A stretch of DNA of 64,000 nucleotides from Diadema setosum (GCA_033980235.1 CM067075.1:20410844-20474843), one strand, 5' to 3'. Shown: positions 10,344 through 23,284, counted from the stretch's first letter. Made by a program: numbers and translations. The notes: generated by a model not told the origin, from the sequence alone.

Positions 10344-13300
10344 GTAAGGATTACGACCTTTAGCCTGGTTATCATTTCACATTATTACATGGTTTATTTT
10401 CCGCACATTAAAATGGATCTTAATTGACAAATTACAACGTGAGAAGCACCAATGAAATGGATTTGGAAATTGTGGAACAAAGACAAAATCATACGGCAAT
10501 ATGAGACTGAATATATTGACTCAGTGTCTTCACTGTTTGTTTGCTTTTTATTTTTGATCTTTAGGCTTCAAAGATAACTGTTCCCTTGTCCTATTCAATT
10601 AGTCAGTTTTAGCCATTTCCTATTTCCTATGCGTTTGTTGTGTGTAATATTCATGCTTTTCACAAGAGACAATACTCTTAACGTCGTTTATTTATGTTTC
10701 GGCATCAATCCTCGTTATTTTCTGGTATTGTTCTTTCAGCTGCCATGACGATGAACCTCGAGGTACCCTCTCCTCTGCGGGCTGGCCGTGAAGTCACGGC
10801 AGCATGCTCCGGAAATGACGTGTACGGCTCGGCTGTTCTAAGCTGGTATTTGAATGGTGTCCAAATCACAGACGGCTTCACCACCACCAGCGAAGTCAGC
10901 CGAACTGTAGAAACGTTTGACTGTAGAAAGGACGATGACTTGAGAATTAATGAAATTTCGATAAGCTATCTTCAGGAATTAAAAACACTCACCTGATATA
11001 ACCTAAATAGTTAACTTATTGCATGAGAAATGTCAAAACAGGGTGAAAACGAAGTCTTTTATGCTTCAATTTTGCTGTCATTTTCTGCCTTCAGGCTCGG
11101 TGGAATCAAACATTTTCCCCAGTGTCCAACTGAATTCATTCGGCTTTTCCAGCTAACTTGTTTGACTTGTGACATTCTGCTATTATGAAAAGGAATACAT
11201 AATTATTACACATGTCACTCATATTTAACGCAACTTTTTTATGAATATTTTGAAAGCAATAAAAACATCTTTTTTTTTTCAAACATGTCAGTACATTAAG
11301 ATGTCATTTCAAGGAACAGTAAATTAAGCCTGCCAATGAACTGCATATCCCGTACATTAAAAGGGAAAATAAAACATACATTTAATGTTGTTGTACATGG
11401 AAGTGATAGATACGTATGGCTCGGTTTTGTATGAGGTTCATGCTTTTGTGTGTGTGTTTTTCTGTGTGTGCATTTGTTTGTATGTGTTTTATAATCACTT
11501 GGTAATTTCTGGACGTGGCACATGCCAAATTATTATAACACTGAAAACGACATTAGAATCATTTTTGTTTTCTCGCATTTTCTCGCATTATGACAATACA
11601 CTCATGTGAAAGTGAATGTGAGTAAATGACATATTTGTGAATGTTCTGTCGGTCAACATAACGATATCTGTGACAGAAATAGAGGGCGCTTCAAAAATTG
11701 ATAGTAGAAAGCTCTGACGGAAGTCACCTTTTACAGAGTTCCACACCTACACTGAAATTTCATCGTCTGTGCATTAAATGATTCTTTCATTCAGCGTGAT
11801 ATGACCCAGAAAGGAAGGAACGATATTTCTTTTACATATGCAGAGATTTTGAGAGCATGAGTGTAATGAAGTTCCGAGATATTTAGTAAAAGATTTGTCA
11901 TGCGAACATCTAGGTCGACTAGAGTAAAAGGGAAGAAAATCTGTAGCTTTCAACGGGCATCTTATACTGTGTACTTCCATGTCTAAGTACTGCGTAGACC
12001 GACCGCAAAAAATAGTAAAATGAATCTGAAATATGAAAGAGCTTATGGATAGTATGCCCTTAAAGTAAATAACTATAAGAAACTATACTATACATCAAAG
12101 ATTTACCAAAACGTGCATAAAATGGGAATATCTCAAGGAGAGAAGCAAACTTTTTCTGCCCTATGGTTGTATAGGTTATAATTGGGATTTTTGTACATGG
12201 TTTAAACGCGTAGTCTCGAGCTCCGAAAAGATCTCTGCGCAGGCGAAACTACGTGATAGGCAAGAAATAACATGATGTACTTATCGAGCAGCATATATTT
12301 GTATATTCAGTCTACTTATATGACCACAGACTTTAGATTGGTCGAAATATGTTTGGTGACAAACACATTTACCACATGAATGACGAAACAGTGAAAGCAA
12401 AGGACTTTGGAAACGGATGTGAACTTTTGCCGACTGTGATGTAAATAGCCAAGTGTAGGCTTTTAACATTACTTAAGGTAAGCATGTCCTAAAGCTACAG
12501 AGAAGGGACAGTGTTTGATCCCTTATCAATCTTATCCCGGCTGAAATAACTTTTACAGGTGTGTAATTTTGTGTAAATGACTCACTTTTTAAATCCAGAT
12601 GCAGTAAGTGCTGCAAGACGAATGCTATGCATGACATAACGTCCACTCTATGAGTAGGAGTAGAAGGCCCGCATTAAAATTACTTCTTATCAATCAGAGA
12701 ATGTGAAGTATGTACATGTTGAGAAATGCTACTGAACGTGAGAATGACAACAACTTTTGGTTGACACAGAAAGTATTATTCAGATGATCGCCAGATCAAA
12801 ATCGTTTATGAAGGTGTATTTTCTTCCCTTTCAACCAAGAGGATAGATTTTCAAATTGATTAGATTTATCACGTTAATCTCGTAGGTTTTGCTTAAGGGG
12901 TAAAAGAGTGCTGGAAATGGTGATCAACGGTTCGGAAAAACATTAAGACACGATTTCGGACCACTGACTGAATTTGACGGCAGGTGTCAAATCGTGGTCT
13001 GACGGAAGTGATAGAGAGGACACGAACTGTTCTAATGTTATTGCGTCATGTCATTCTCTCACATTTGTGTATTTCAATAGAGTATTAAGTTAGATTTCAC
13101 CCCAGCTTTTCTATTCATTTCATTTTATTTTCATGCACTGATAAGATACATCGTTTATGTAATCGATGAAGTATGATACAGAAGAGATACTTATAGTAGT
13201 GGGTATGCCAACTCTGGCTGGCAGAGGCAGACCAGATTGAGGAGTACAGTGGACACACTACATTACGACTGCGGAGCCACTTGCGGAAGTATATGTACCG

Positions 13301-16300
13301 GATTTGAGGGTGAGTACACGCAGTTGGACGTATCAAAGTTGAAAATGTTCCAAAATATACACAAATACATTCGAGAGCGTGATCACATGCACACACACAC
13401 ACTGAAGACAAGTACTATACACTATACACTTATGCTAGTGTTAAAGGGACAGTACAGTTCTGGTTGAGGTGAGGATTTAGCTTTAACGTTTTGCAAGAAA
13501 TTCAGAAACCACTGTATGAGTTGTCAAAGACCTGCAATTCTAAGGGTATCAAGTATTCAAGTAATGTGCAGTTTAATGCCCCGTCACTGTACAGGCATGC
13601 TAGCCTGGAACCATTAAACTGCACATTACTTGAATATGAGACCATTCTGAAGCAAATGATTTTCACGCAACAATAGATATATAGTGTATAATGTACTCTT
13701 AAATGAATTCCACAGGAATTGGAACAATCATACCCCAGCATTCCCACTGATTTCCACTGATCAGTTACTAGCCATCCCCTTTAGGTATTTTATAAGCAAA
13801 AAACAGTGTAATATAAACGTATGAAGTATCTATGCGACATATACAGAGAGAGGTTGGTATAAGAATAGAATTGAATTTAATGAACGGAAAAATTGACCAA
13901 TTAAGTTAGCTGAGAAAGGAAGAAAGAGTACAGCAGCGTCTTTGACGTCTGCTGGCAGTGTATCCCAAATCCTGGGAAGAAGACAGGAGGGGGAGTAGAA
14001 AAAGGCTTGGGTTCTGGTAGGAAGGTGACGAAATGTCAAGGAATAATCGGCATGTTCTCAGCAAGTTTGGGACAATTGCACGAGAGACAATTGAAGAAAA
14101 TATTCCAAGTCAAGTTCGAGCTGATCACTACTCCAAGATACCGAAAAGTAGATGCTGAGCTGAGAGGTACATCACCTACAGTGTCTTAGGTGATAAATCA
14201 GAGAGTAAAACTTACGTTTTCGTGTAATGTGCGTGACCTTACTTTTGGTAGGATTGAAGGACATTCCATTCCGATGAGATCAACGGAGCAAGACTTCCAA
14301 GTCCTTCTGAACTTGGTCTTCATCTTGTGAAGAATCAATCTGTCAATAAAAATAACACTGTATCATCTGCAAACAAGACAGTATGTGATGATAAAAAGTA
14401 ACATATAGATTATGATTGATGAAGAGATTGAACAGTTGAGGACCTAGAACACTGCCCTATAAGGTACACCAGAAGTTACGTCAGTCCAGGAGGAAGCATG
14501 ACCAAGGATGAGAGTGCAGTTAGCCAGATATGAAGAAATCCAAATGCAAAGAGAACCACGGATATTGAAATTATATTGGTTGCAAGCTTGGAAAGCAGAA
14601 TGTGATGGGGCATTTTAACAGATGTCTTGGTCATGTCCAGAAATACTGCATCAATACGTGGTGGACGGGTCTATCAAGGATGGATTGTCGGGAATGAAGA
14701 ATGTTAAAGAGTTACACAACTCTGTCTTTTGGCGAAGCCATGTTGCTGCTTGTTAAACAGACCATAGTATCAATGTGGTCTTGAATGACTTTGGTAACAA
14801 AGCCATACAGCAGCTTGCACAACACAGATGTCATTGCAACTGGACAAATCGTTACTTGTTCAGGAGCGATCACCATGCATGCTTAAAAATGGGAGTGATT
14901 TTGTTAGATGAAGGAAGATTAGACTTGCATGTTGTATTTGAACATCAGTTGGGTTGTTGCTGGGTTTTTTTTTTTTTTTGGACGTTGCTTTAGAAAATAA
15001 TACAGTAAACGATTTGTGCAAAATATTTTCACTTATCGCAATTATGTGACATTTGTTATGTATTGATGCCTACGTAAACAGAAAGACTCGTACATATCAA
15101 TAATCTGATAATATTGTTTGCATAATGTTTGTGTCTATGTATACTCGACGAAGCGTGAAAATGAATAGGAAACATTATACATCGCCCTGTAAATGTATAA
15201 AATGATATACGTAAGTGCGTCTTCATGACATTTTCGTTTTGTTTTCGAATGTTCAGTGCAATGTGTAGTTATACATGCACTTATATCTTTTAAACTATCC
15301 CTTATATTTTTTCAGTGAGGCTGGTTGGTGGATCGGAGGAGAGGGAGGGGCGAGTTGAGATATCATGTAACGGGCAATGGGGCACGATTTGTGACGATGG
15401 CTGGGATATTAACGACGCGCACGTCGTTTGCAGAGAGCTTGGCTACTCATCCGCCTCAGCTCATTTCATCCAAGCCTACTTTGGGCCGGGATCTGGACCT
15501 ATCTGGCTTGACGAAGTCCGCTGTGATGGAGCTGAAAACTCTCTGATTACTTGCCCTCGTCCGTCATGGGGATGTGAAGACTGTGGTCACGATGAAGACG
15601 CCGGAGTGAGGTGTGAGGGAGACCGTAAGTTTGCTCCACTAATTCACGTATTTTTTATGACTACTTGCATAGCGAAGTAGAATGGCTGACTTCATGGATA
15701 TACTAGATAAATGACTTACTAAAATCATTATTTCGGTAACTGACAATCGACTTAACGTATTACATGTATCTAAAATGAATATTAAGAACTAAAGAAAGGC
15801 ATATAGCGTAATACCATAAAAAAAAAGGAGGGGGTAGATCTATTTTATTAGCAACGCATAAAAGAATAACAATTATGTTGATTTCTTATAGCCAAATTCA
15901 GATAGACTTCTGATTTTAATACGAGGAACTTGATTACGGTATCAAGCGATGACAAATTAATCAAAAATGAACATTTAAGGAGTAACTTTTGAAAACTACA
16001 CATGATTGCAAATATCAACAAAGTAATACACCGAACAGTATGCGAGAACCAATGACAAATGCTCTTTCAAATTATTTTACCACTCACTAAGGGTTTTACT
16101 CCGTCTGTATGCCTTCGTTTATATCAAAATGCAATCGTACATCTTTTGATGTTATTGCCAATACTGAAACCTCGTTCTCTTTTTTTTATGTCTGTTTTCA
16201 CTGTTTCTGATTTAAAGGAAGAGATAATGCTGTAGCTACATATGCAAACGGGTCCATTAACTCGGGTCTCGGCTACGGTTTCAATTGCTACATGTATTAC

Positions 16301-19300
16301 AATGTTCGTAGCAACCTGATGTTAACTCCAACTGCAGCTGACGATGGAGGCGTTCTTCAGTGTCATCTCATTGGTAGCGAAAGGTCCCGAATCTTGCAAG
16401 TGCGGCGTAAGTACACTTTTGTTGAGTATCTAACTCCATAGTCAGTGGGACCTGCGGGGCATGCAAGTCACAATGATGCCATGATTTTTATGTCTGAACA
16501 ATGGTGACTTTTCTGTGAGCATATGCTGAGGAAAACTGCGATATTTTGCAGACATACGATGACGTCATACTCATATGATTACCGAGATTAATGTGCTGCA
16601 GCTATTAAGAGTGTCCAATAGACCAGTTCGTAATTCCACTCTGCTCATGAGTAGAAAAAAGGTCATTTGTACCAACAGACATGTTGGTTTGTTAATTTAC
16701 TGAGATAAGCATGTGTGATATGATGATTATTCATGTGATCATGAAAATGGAGCTTATCAGCGCATCCACCTGACAGCAAGCCTGGTATTTGGCAATACCA
16801 AAAGAAATTGATTGTTGATGGTTGCTGCATTCTATACAAAACAATGAAATGACCATGGCCGGCGGAACCGTGGGGGCCGTGGGGGCTCGGGCCCCCACAC
16901 CTTTTGTGCACCATACAAAGAAATACATAAGGTGTCAGCACTTTGGGCCCCGACACTTGTGTTAACCCGGAAGTACGTAAGTGGCACTAAATATAAATAG
17001 ATAAAGATCTTGAGATCTTGAAGTGTGAGCGCGTTAAGGTTATGTTTTTTGTGCAGAAGACTTTTTTTTTTTTTACTTGTCAGCTGAAAAAACCCGGAAA
17101 TAGAAGGGGGAGATTCGACCCGAGGACCCCCCCCCCCCTTTTTTTTTTTTTTTTTTTTTTGCTTGTCAGCTGAAGAAACCCGGAAATGGAAGGGGAGAGA
17201 GGAGCTGAGGACGTTTTTTTGTTTTTTTTTTTTTTTGCTTGTTAGCTCATGAAACCCGAAAGTGGGCCCCAACGCTTTTAAAAACATTCCGCCGGCCCTG
17301 ATGACTACCTGTAAAATGTCAACCGACGGACCATTCTGGTCACTTGGTGTAAACGCAAATTTATTCTTTGTTTGAACCTAATTCCATTATTGTTACGGTA
17401 GGCAAGCTTACGTATTATGACACTTTCATAACGAGTGAAGTGCTTAAACGAACTGAGGAAAAAGAAAGGTCGTTTGTACCAATGTGTACATGAGCTAATT
17501 ACGAACTGGCTTATTGTTCCAAGATATCTACGATAGCAAAGCACAAACAATGGTTAATTCTCGTGTAAGTGGAATATGAGAACGCCTGTGTATCAAAAGG
17601 GAACTTACTGCCATTGCAGTAGGCCTAGGAAGACACGAATTTAGAAATCTCACCTGAACGTCCACTTTCAAACCCTAATATAAAATTATTTACTTAGCTT
17701 ACAATCTTTTTTGTTGATGCTTTCCAGGGTATATAGGTTGACGCTCAGAACATTAAATTCACAGCATATGCTCATACTTGCAGCAATACAAGTACAAACA
17801 GTATGTGCTTTATCACACTATAATAACTGCGAATCCTTTTTTTTAATCACTGTCGTGTATTATGTAGATTTTTTCTTATAAAGGTATGTTGACTATACAT
17901 TAATGTGTATTTATTATTGTGTGTGTACGTGCGTTTGTGTGAAGATGTATATCTCAATAAGAAGGAGTTACTAGTATATCATTCGATCGTCTGCTTTTTA
18001 ACCACGTGACAGACGCTCCAGCAGACGATATCATCTGGATCAAGATCGCCGACAACGAGGACAGACAAGGAGCCAATGGCCTGAGGATCAAGTGTCACGT
18101 CAACCCACGTGACCAGCCGTTTCCACCAATGGGAACATACGAGATTGCAATTGATGACGTCATCCAGTCATCTTCAAGCTCCCCTTCCGTGACCCTTGAG
18201 TCCATTCCGAGTAAATGCGTTGAAATCTCCTGCACCGGTATCAACGACATCGGTAGGACAACCACTACAGAGAACTACTGTCCAAGAAGCGATGGTAAGA
18301 CGATAATTTGTGATATCTATCCCTTTTGTGCCATGGGACACATTAGACACCTATTGAGTTTTGTGTTTCTATATCTTTGTTATTGACATGCAAAGCACAG
18401 AAAGGGTTAAAGCTTTCCATGGTTGATACAAAATACCCTGTGATCATTACAAAAAAAAAAATCCATTTCACTTCAAAAACGCTTCATTGCTTCACCAAAT
18501 AATAAAAAACTTATTAATTTGCAATGTATTATACAAACTCATTTGGAGCTACATCCATTTTAACCGTCCTATAAATTTAGTTAGTTCCTGCTCTGATATG
18601 AATAGAAGTATTTTCATTGATGATCATTCCTTTTTAGTGTGTGATACATGGACCTTAGTGTTGACACGTCATGGCAGTGCTAAAATAAAGGAAATGTTAG
18701 CAGTGTTCAGTTGGTATTTATGTTGTCATATGTTATTATATCAATATATCAATACTTCTATAACACGGAGAAGAGCGTTTGTGTGTGAAATATTATAAGT
18801 ATCACTGATGTTACATGCACGACTGCTCTTTAAGAGTATTGATGTAAGGACTGTCACTGGTAATACATTTATTACTCCTTTAACGAGGATATAGCAATTA
18901 TTCTCTATGGCGAGACTTACTTATCATTTTAAGGTTATGATTAGCCTAAATTGATTTTCTCTTTCCATTTCTTTTTTTAACTTTGTTTATCGCTGATGTT
19001 AAAGATTGCGCGACAAAAAAAAAGTCAAAAGGATTGATTTTATGCTTGTTTTGTTTTGTTTTATTTTGTTTTTCAGGTCAAGCGCCCCCAGCGAGTAACA
19101 TTCTCTCCATCGAGATCCAGGAGATCATTGGAGAAGGAGGTCAGCTCATTCTCATCATCATGTGTCACGTTAGTCTTAATGACCAGCCGTTCGCACACCT
19201 TCACACATACACCATAGGAGTCGACAACACCACGCTCCCCACGTCAAGTTGCGCTTCAGCAGTCTTCAGACCACGTCCTCATAACAGGTGCATCAATGTC

Positions 19301-20170
19301 ACGTGCTCGGGGACGAACGGGATTGGTTGGACCTTCACCAGTCACGAGTACTGTCCGACTTTCGGCTCGGAGAAAGGTATTATCTATTTCATTTACTTTT
19401 TTTTGCATAAAGCTGCCATTTTGTTTCCTGCAACTTAGAGAGAAAGCGTAAAAAATATGTAACGAAATATGCCAGAAAGCATGGATCATTATTTGGAAAT
19501 TGGTCTAATGTATAAGTATCACCTTCATGACGTCATTATATCAGTTCTCTATTACAAGGTGTGTACTAACAATTTCAAATTTGAACTCATTCACTTCACA
19601 GTGAGCGACCAATCAAATAATAATATTTTTTATAACTGCCGACGCACGCCTTTCTTCTCTCTACTCACATTGAATGCATAATATGAAATTCTAAATATCA
19701 CTGTGGTGATACATGACATTAAAAAGGCAAATGTTATGACTTATGACATGTGCGGCATCATGTTCTGGGCCTTGGTTGTTAATCTTCGACAAGCATTCTT
19801 TTTTTTTTTTTTTCCTTTGTATTCTGTCTTTGATGATGCCGTCTTTTTTTCTTTTATGTTTAGACCTTATTGCTTTACAGGTCCAATAGTATATTATGTG
19901 CAATACATCACATTAAAAAAAAAAGCAATGGGCATGGTTGTTTAACCTTCGACAAACTTTTTTCCTTGTGTATTTTGTCTTAATGATGTCGTCTACTTTT
20001 TTTGTTTGTTTATTTTCGGGTCTGGCCTTACAGGTCCGATTGCTGGTCCTCGTCGAGGAGTTCTTCAGCAGCCGTCGACCACGTACGCCCTGCTCGTCGT
20101 CGTGTTGCTCATATCGATGATGACCTGTGCGACGGTGGTGATGAATAGGAGAAAAATTATAATCTTCTGA
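10283..20170 (+). CDS. SRCR/Ig type I membrane receptor, copy B (8 exons)
   Basis: Predicted exons: 10283-10343 signal peptide; 10740-10922 Ig first half; 13225-13309 Cys-rich; 15316-15624 SRCR; 16218-16406 Ig second half; 18013-18294 Ig1; 19077-19376 Ig2; 20034-20170 transmembrane. All borders are GT..AG and all introns phase 1. If the 85-base Cys-rich exon is included the frame is lost, so B can make a full protein only by skipping it or with different borders there. The product is a predicted secretory-pathway receptor with SRCR and Ig ectodomains and a nine-residue tail, likely a recognition molecule; ligand unknown. B is the most divergent copy and carries private transposon insertions in introns 3 and 5. 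Exon joining is inferred; no transcript is seen. Confidence 0.75.
10740..10922 (+). CDS. Copy B exon 2: first half of an Ig domain
   Basis: The acceptor is GTTCTTTCAG. The encoded LEVPSPLRAGREVTAACSG and SWYLNGVQITDG are strands A-C of an Ig domain, with the B-strand Cys and the core Trp. The donor T|GTAGAAAG is shared with copy D. The second Ig cysteine is missing and is found only three exons later. Confidence 0.72.
13225..13309 (+). CDS. Copy B exon 3: Cys-rich mini-exon, frame-broken
   Basis: The ends AG|AGGCAGACCA and GG|GTGAGTACA match copies C and D but the exon is 85 bases, not a multiple of three. The 3' part reads YDCGATCGSICTGFEG in the frame required by the SRCR exon; the 5' part fits that frame only after a one- or two-base shift. 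It may be a pseudo-exon in this copy. Confidence 0.45.
13443..13800. mobile_element. Inverted-repeat element in copy B intron 3
   Basis: It begins TTAAAGGGACAGTACAGTTCTGG, like the end of the element at 6177, and its right end ends near CATCCCCTTTAGG, the inverse of the start. It contains 25-base perfect inverted arms (13554-13578 and 13612-13636) with a 33-base loop. Copies C and D have nothing here, so it is a private insertion. Confidence 0.5.
13830..14770 (-). mobile_element. Non-LTR retrotransposon (LINE) fragment
   Basis: Read on the minus strand, frames broken by shifts and stops give a reverse transcriptase signature: SGVP and a GSVLGP-like stretch near 14475-14430, then VLFADDTVLF with the catalytic ADD at 14362-14373, and further on the C-terminal LINE motif PRIWDTLPADVKDA at about 13995-13950. 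The fragment lacks the endonuclease part and is clearly dead. It is CR1/Jockey-like by these motifs, but the clade cannot be fixed by eye. It is absent from the matching intron of copies C and D. Confidence 0.75.
15316..15624 (+). CDS. Copy B exon 4: SRCR domain
   Basis: Acceptor TTTTTTCAG, donor GTAAGT, length 309, phase 1 on both sides. The 103 residues start VRLVGGSEEREGRVEI and include GQWGTICDDGW, DAHVVCRELGY, GSGPIWLDEVRC and HDEDAGVRC, the full SRCR signature. Eight cysteines are present; two (in EISC and WGC) are not at the usual group A or group B positions. Confidence 0.93.
16218..16406 (+). CDS. Copy B exon 5: second half of an Ig domain
   Basis: Acceptor ...TTTAAAG, donor GTAAGT, length 189, phase 1-1. 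NVRSNLMLTPTAADDGG followed by VLQCHLIGSERS is the E-F strand region of an Ig domain with the D.G.L.C pattern. It supplies the second cysteine that exon 2 lacks. B has an extra Cys (FNCYMYY) where C and D have FNYFTYY. Confidence 0.75.
16623..17509. mobile_element. Inverted-repeat element in copy B intron 6 (outer, interrupted)
   Basis: CCAGTTCGTAATT at 16623-16635 is inverted as AATTACGAACTGG at 17497-17509, followed inward on each side by a CTCATG word and by GGT(C/A)CAAA-type sequence. Copies C and D run straight through the site (GCAGCTATTGTTCC), and TATT flanks both ends of the B insertion, suggesting a short target duplication. It is split by the hAT-like element at 16854. Confidence 0.6.
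16854..17300. mobile_element. Non-autonomous hAT-like DNA transposon
   Basis: Ends are CATGGCCGGCGGAA (16854) and, inverted, CAGGGCCGGCGGAA (17300), and the element is flanked by a perfect 5-base direct repeat ATGAC (16849-16853 and 17301-17305). CAGGG...CCCTG ends are typical of hAT elements; a 5-base duplication fits a hAT5-like group better than the usual eight. The inside carries three tandem diverged copies of a CTTGTCAGCTGAAGAAACCC unit at 17076, 17161 and 17237. It has no transposase and is nested in the outer element. Confidence 0.65.
18013..18294 (+). CDS. Copy B exon 6: Ig-like domain 1
   Basis: Length 282, phase 1-1. It carries IKCHVNPRDQPF, TYEIAIDDVIQ, SKCVEISCTGINDIG and a late NYCP. 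B-specific changes include DNEDRQGANG and PRSDG where the other copies have DIEDGQGANG or DNEDGQGANG and PRSGG. Confidence 0.8.
19077..19376 (+). CDS. Copy B exon 7: Ig-like domain 2
   Basis: Acceptor TTTTTCAG after a long T-rich tract; length 300. It has MCHVSLNDQPF, HTYTIGVDNTT, INVTCSGTNGIG and EYCPTFGSEKG. B has an extra Cys in TSSCASAV and IGVD instead of IEVD. Confidence 0.8.
20034..20170 (+). CDS. Copy B exon 8: transmembrane segment and tail
   Basis: Acceptor GGCCTTACAG; stop TGA at 20168. The stalk is GPRRGVLQQPS, the span as in the other copies, and the tail ends NRRKIIIF, the only copy with Arg-Arg. An upstream duplicate acceptor is present at 19880. Confidence 0.82.
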
Positions 20171-23100
20171 AGGGGTATAGTCTTTTCCATCTTCTTTTTC
20201 TACTTCTGTATTTTAGTTTCTTCTAATTCAACTTTTTCTTTCTATTCTTTGTTTTCATCCTGTCAGTTACTTCCCTTTCAATTGCTACATTTTTTTTTTC
20301 TCACTTGTAAATTCTTGTCTTCATACTCTTCTCCTCCTTCCCTTCTTCTTCTTCTTCTATCTATCCTTATTCGTTGTTGGCATCCTGGTCTCTTTCTGCC
20401 CCTTCGGTTCTTTACCAACAATCCTTATCTAGATGTCCTTTAATACCGATCAGTAGTTGTATTGCAATAATTGCAAAGCAGGGTTAAAGTAGGACAGGTT
20501 TCTGATATTTAAAAGCTTTATTTGATACTACCTAGACAATGCTGGAGGAGTGTAATTGAAATACTGTAGATGAGTCTTTATGTGAACGATTTGTACTATG
20601 GAAACAACAATACCAAGTGGCCCCGTGAGTGTTAAACAACGATTCTCTCATAGAGCTAACTTTGAAGAAATGGTCACACATAATGAATAGGAATGAAAGT
20701 TTCATTTCGATTTTTTTTTACAGTTATAGTTTGAATTGTTTGCTGATAAAGTTATCAATGCAAGCTTGAACTTCATAAAGATATTACAGTACCTGTATGC
20801 CTATACATGGAAATCTTTATATCTTGAATGATTGTGTTTATCTATTGTACTAATATCGAAATATTTTATCTTCTGTCTTTTTGTTATACTTCCTATTAGA
20901 TGGAGCAAAAATTGAAATCATCGCTTAATATTCAGAGATGTGTCAGTTCGGCCAACAAAGACAACCATCCAACTGACTGATGTGACAGTCATTATTGGAG
21001 CATATAGGTCATACACTTATGTATATGCCTATTTAATTCACCGAGAACCACATATATTTGAACATTAGAAGCATGGGAAATGTAGCCATGATGTATAGGC
21101 CATAGAGCTTAAACTCGCGCATCGACTAATATTGACCGTGCATATGAGTTAAACTTTTGTGTCTTGCAATCATATACAACCCTCTATTTCTTTCATATCA
21201 AAGTGATCTGTTATTCACTATATATACCCATTTTGTTTTGTTTTTTATTAGTCGTGAAGCTTGGCAAATCGCATGAACAGGAATATGCGACTAACTTATC
21301 AAAGTATGCACATTAAAGGCAAATAAGGTTGTCAAGATGGCGAAAATGAAACCCAAATATGATTTTTACCAGTCATTAAGACTTTGTACATGTAAAAATG
21401 ATGATGAATGCATGTGGACTGATATGGGTAATAACCAGTGAAAACAACAGGACGGTGTGTTTATGTGTAAGGGTCTTCACATCTTGCCTACTCCTTGGAA
21501 TTAGATCGTAATTCAGCTGAACCTAATTCATTGCTGAAAAAAGGGACGTTTAGTCACTGACTTATAAGGACAATTACGTGAAACCTTCATAACATGTGAT
21601 TTACAGGTCTAAAAAGGAAACAATTTTTTGTTGTTGCTTCTATCTTTAAGTAGATTATTCATGCTATTACAGCATTGCATCAAAGCATACCCCGTTTAGG
21701 CACGAGTGGTTTTTGTTTTATTGAAATTGAGTGTAATTGAAATTGAAATAAAAGGAGTGATTATGATTTTAGTCTCGCTGCGGTAGGATTATTGGATTAT
21801 CATGGTAAAAAGAAATCATGCAGTAAAAACTTCTTTTGAAGGTAGACAATCACGTATAACACTTTTCTAGTGTCTTATCTGAAAGATAGTATATTTGATT
21901 TGCATCCCTTTCTTCTATTTTCGTTAACCGTTAAATGTGTACATTGTATGTCAGCATGTGCGAACGGATGTACGTATGACTGTATGTATGTAAGTTATGA
22001 GTGTAGGCCTACTGTATGTACGATGTAAGACTATTCGTGTATGTAAAGACTTCTTTTGAAGATTGACAATCACGTACATCAACACTTTTCTGATTTCTTA
22101 CCTGAATGACTTATATACTATAGTAGTAATGTTTGATTTGAGTCCTTATTTTTTCTTTATTTCGTGAACCGTTAAATGTGTACATTGTATGTCAGGATGT
22201 GCGAGAGGATGTACGTATGACTGTATTGTATTTCATATCATTTCAATTTATTTTCATATTTCTCACATATATCACAATAAAGTATATAAATACGAAAATT
22301 ATACAAAACATAATTCAGATGAGACTTCATCAGAATGTACAGAAGTTTGATTTGGTATAAACACGAGGTCTGTATGCATGCGAATTACACTGTGGTCACA
22401 ATGCGAAAAAAATATGATGGGGCCTGCGTAAAAGCATTAGCTTGTACAGCCGCAGGTCCTGTGAGTAATCAGATTAGGGGAAATTTAAAGTACGGATGTT
22501 TTTTAAGACCAACTATATCTGGGGAAACCGATTAAAACAAACAAAACAAAAAATCCAATTAAATATATGTCACTAAATAAAAATACAGAAAAACAGAAAG
22601 CTGAAAGGTCACATGTTGCAGCAGTGAACAACAACTGCAGAGATTCAAGGGGTGTGTTGCAGAGTATAGAAAATGGCGTTACTGTCTTTCTGCTCAAACT
22701 GTATGTAAGTTATGGGTGTACTGTATGCACGATGTAAGAATATTCGTGTATGTGCATGTGTCATGATTCAATGTGCCGAACCATGGTAACTCTGAACGCA
22801 TTTTCGTACATTCATTAATATGAGTGTGGAAGTTGAATAGATAGAATACACACATTCACTCACGTACCCATGTACAAGACGTATACACAAACGCATTGAG
22901 AAATTCATATACACATGATTTTAAAATCCATTCGTAGGTAAATACAGGTAGATCTTGACCAACTTTTCTCCCACTGAGTTGTGTAGTGTTTACAAATAAC
23001 AAAGTGACATGACTTGACCAATCCAGTTTCAGTTTTATTTCATTTCCAAACAATAGACTGGATACACATGTTAACGAAGAGTATTCAGATTTCTCTGCCA

Positions 23101-23284
23101 CGTATACTGACGCTTATACTTTTTTTTTTGAAAGTTCCTTTCATTTCAAAATGAAAAACCTCTCACATTCTATAAAGGTATCAATTTCTTGTTTCCATGT
23201 CTTCATGTATATGTGCGTAAATTCTTATTCTACATCCCTGTAAAATTGAATCTATCCAAAAAAAAAAATAGTTGTCATATTACA

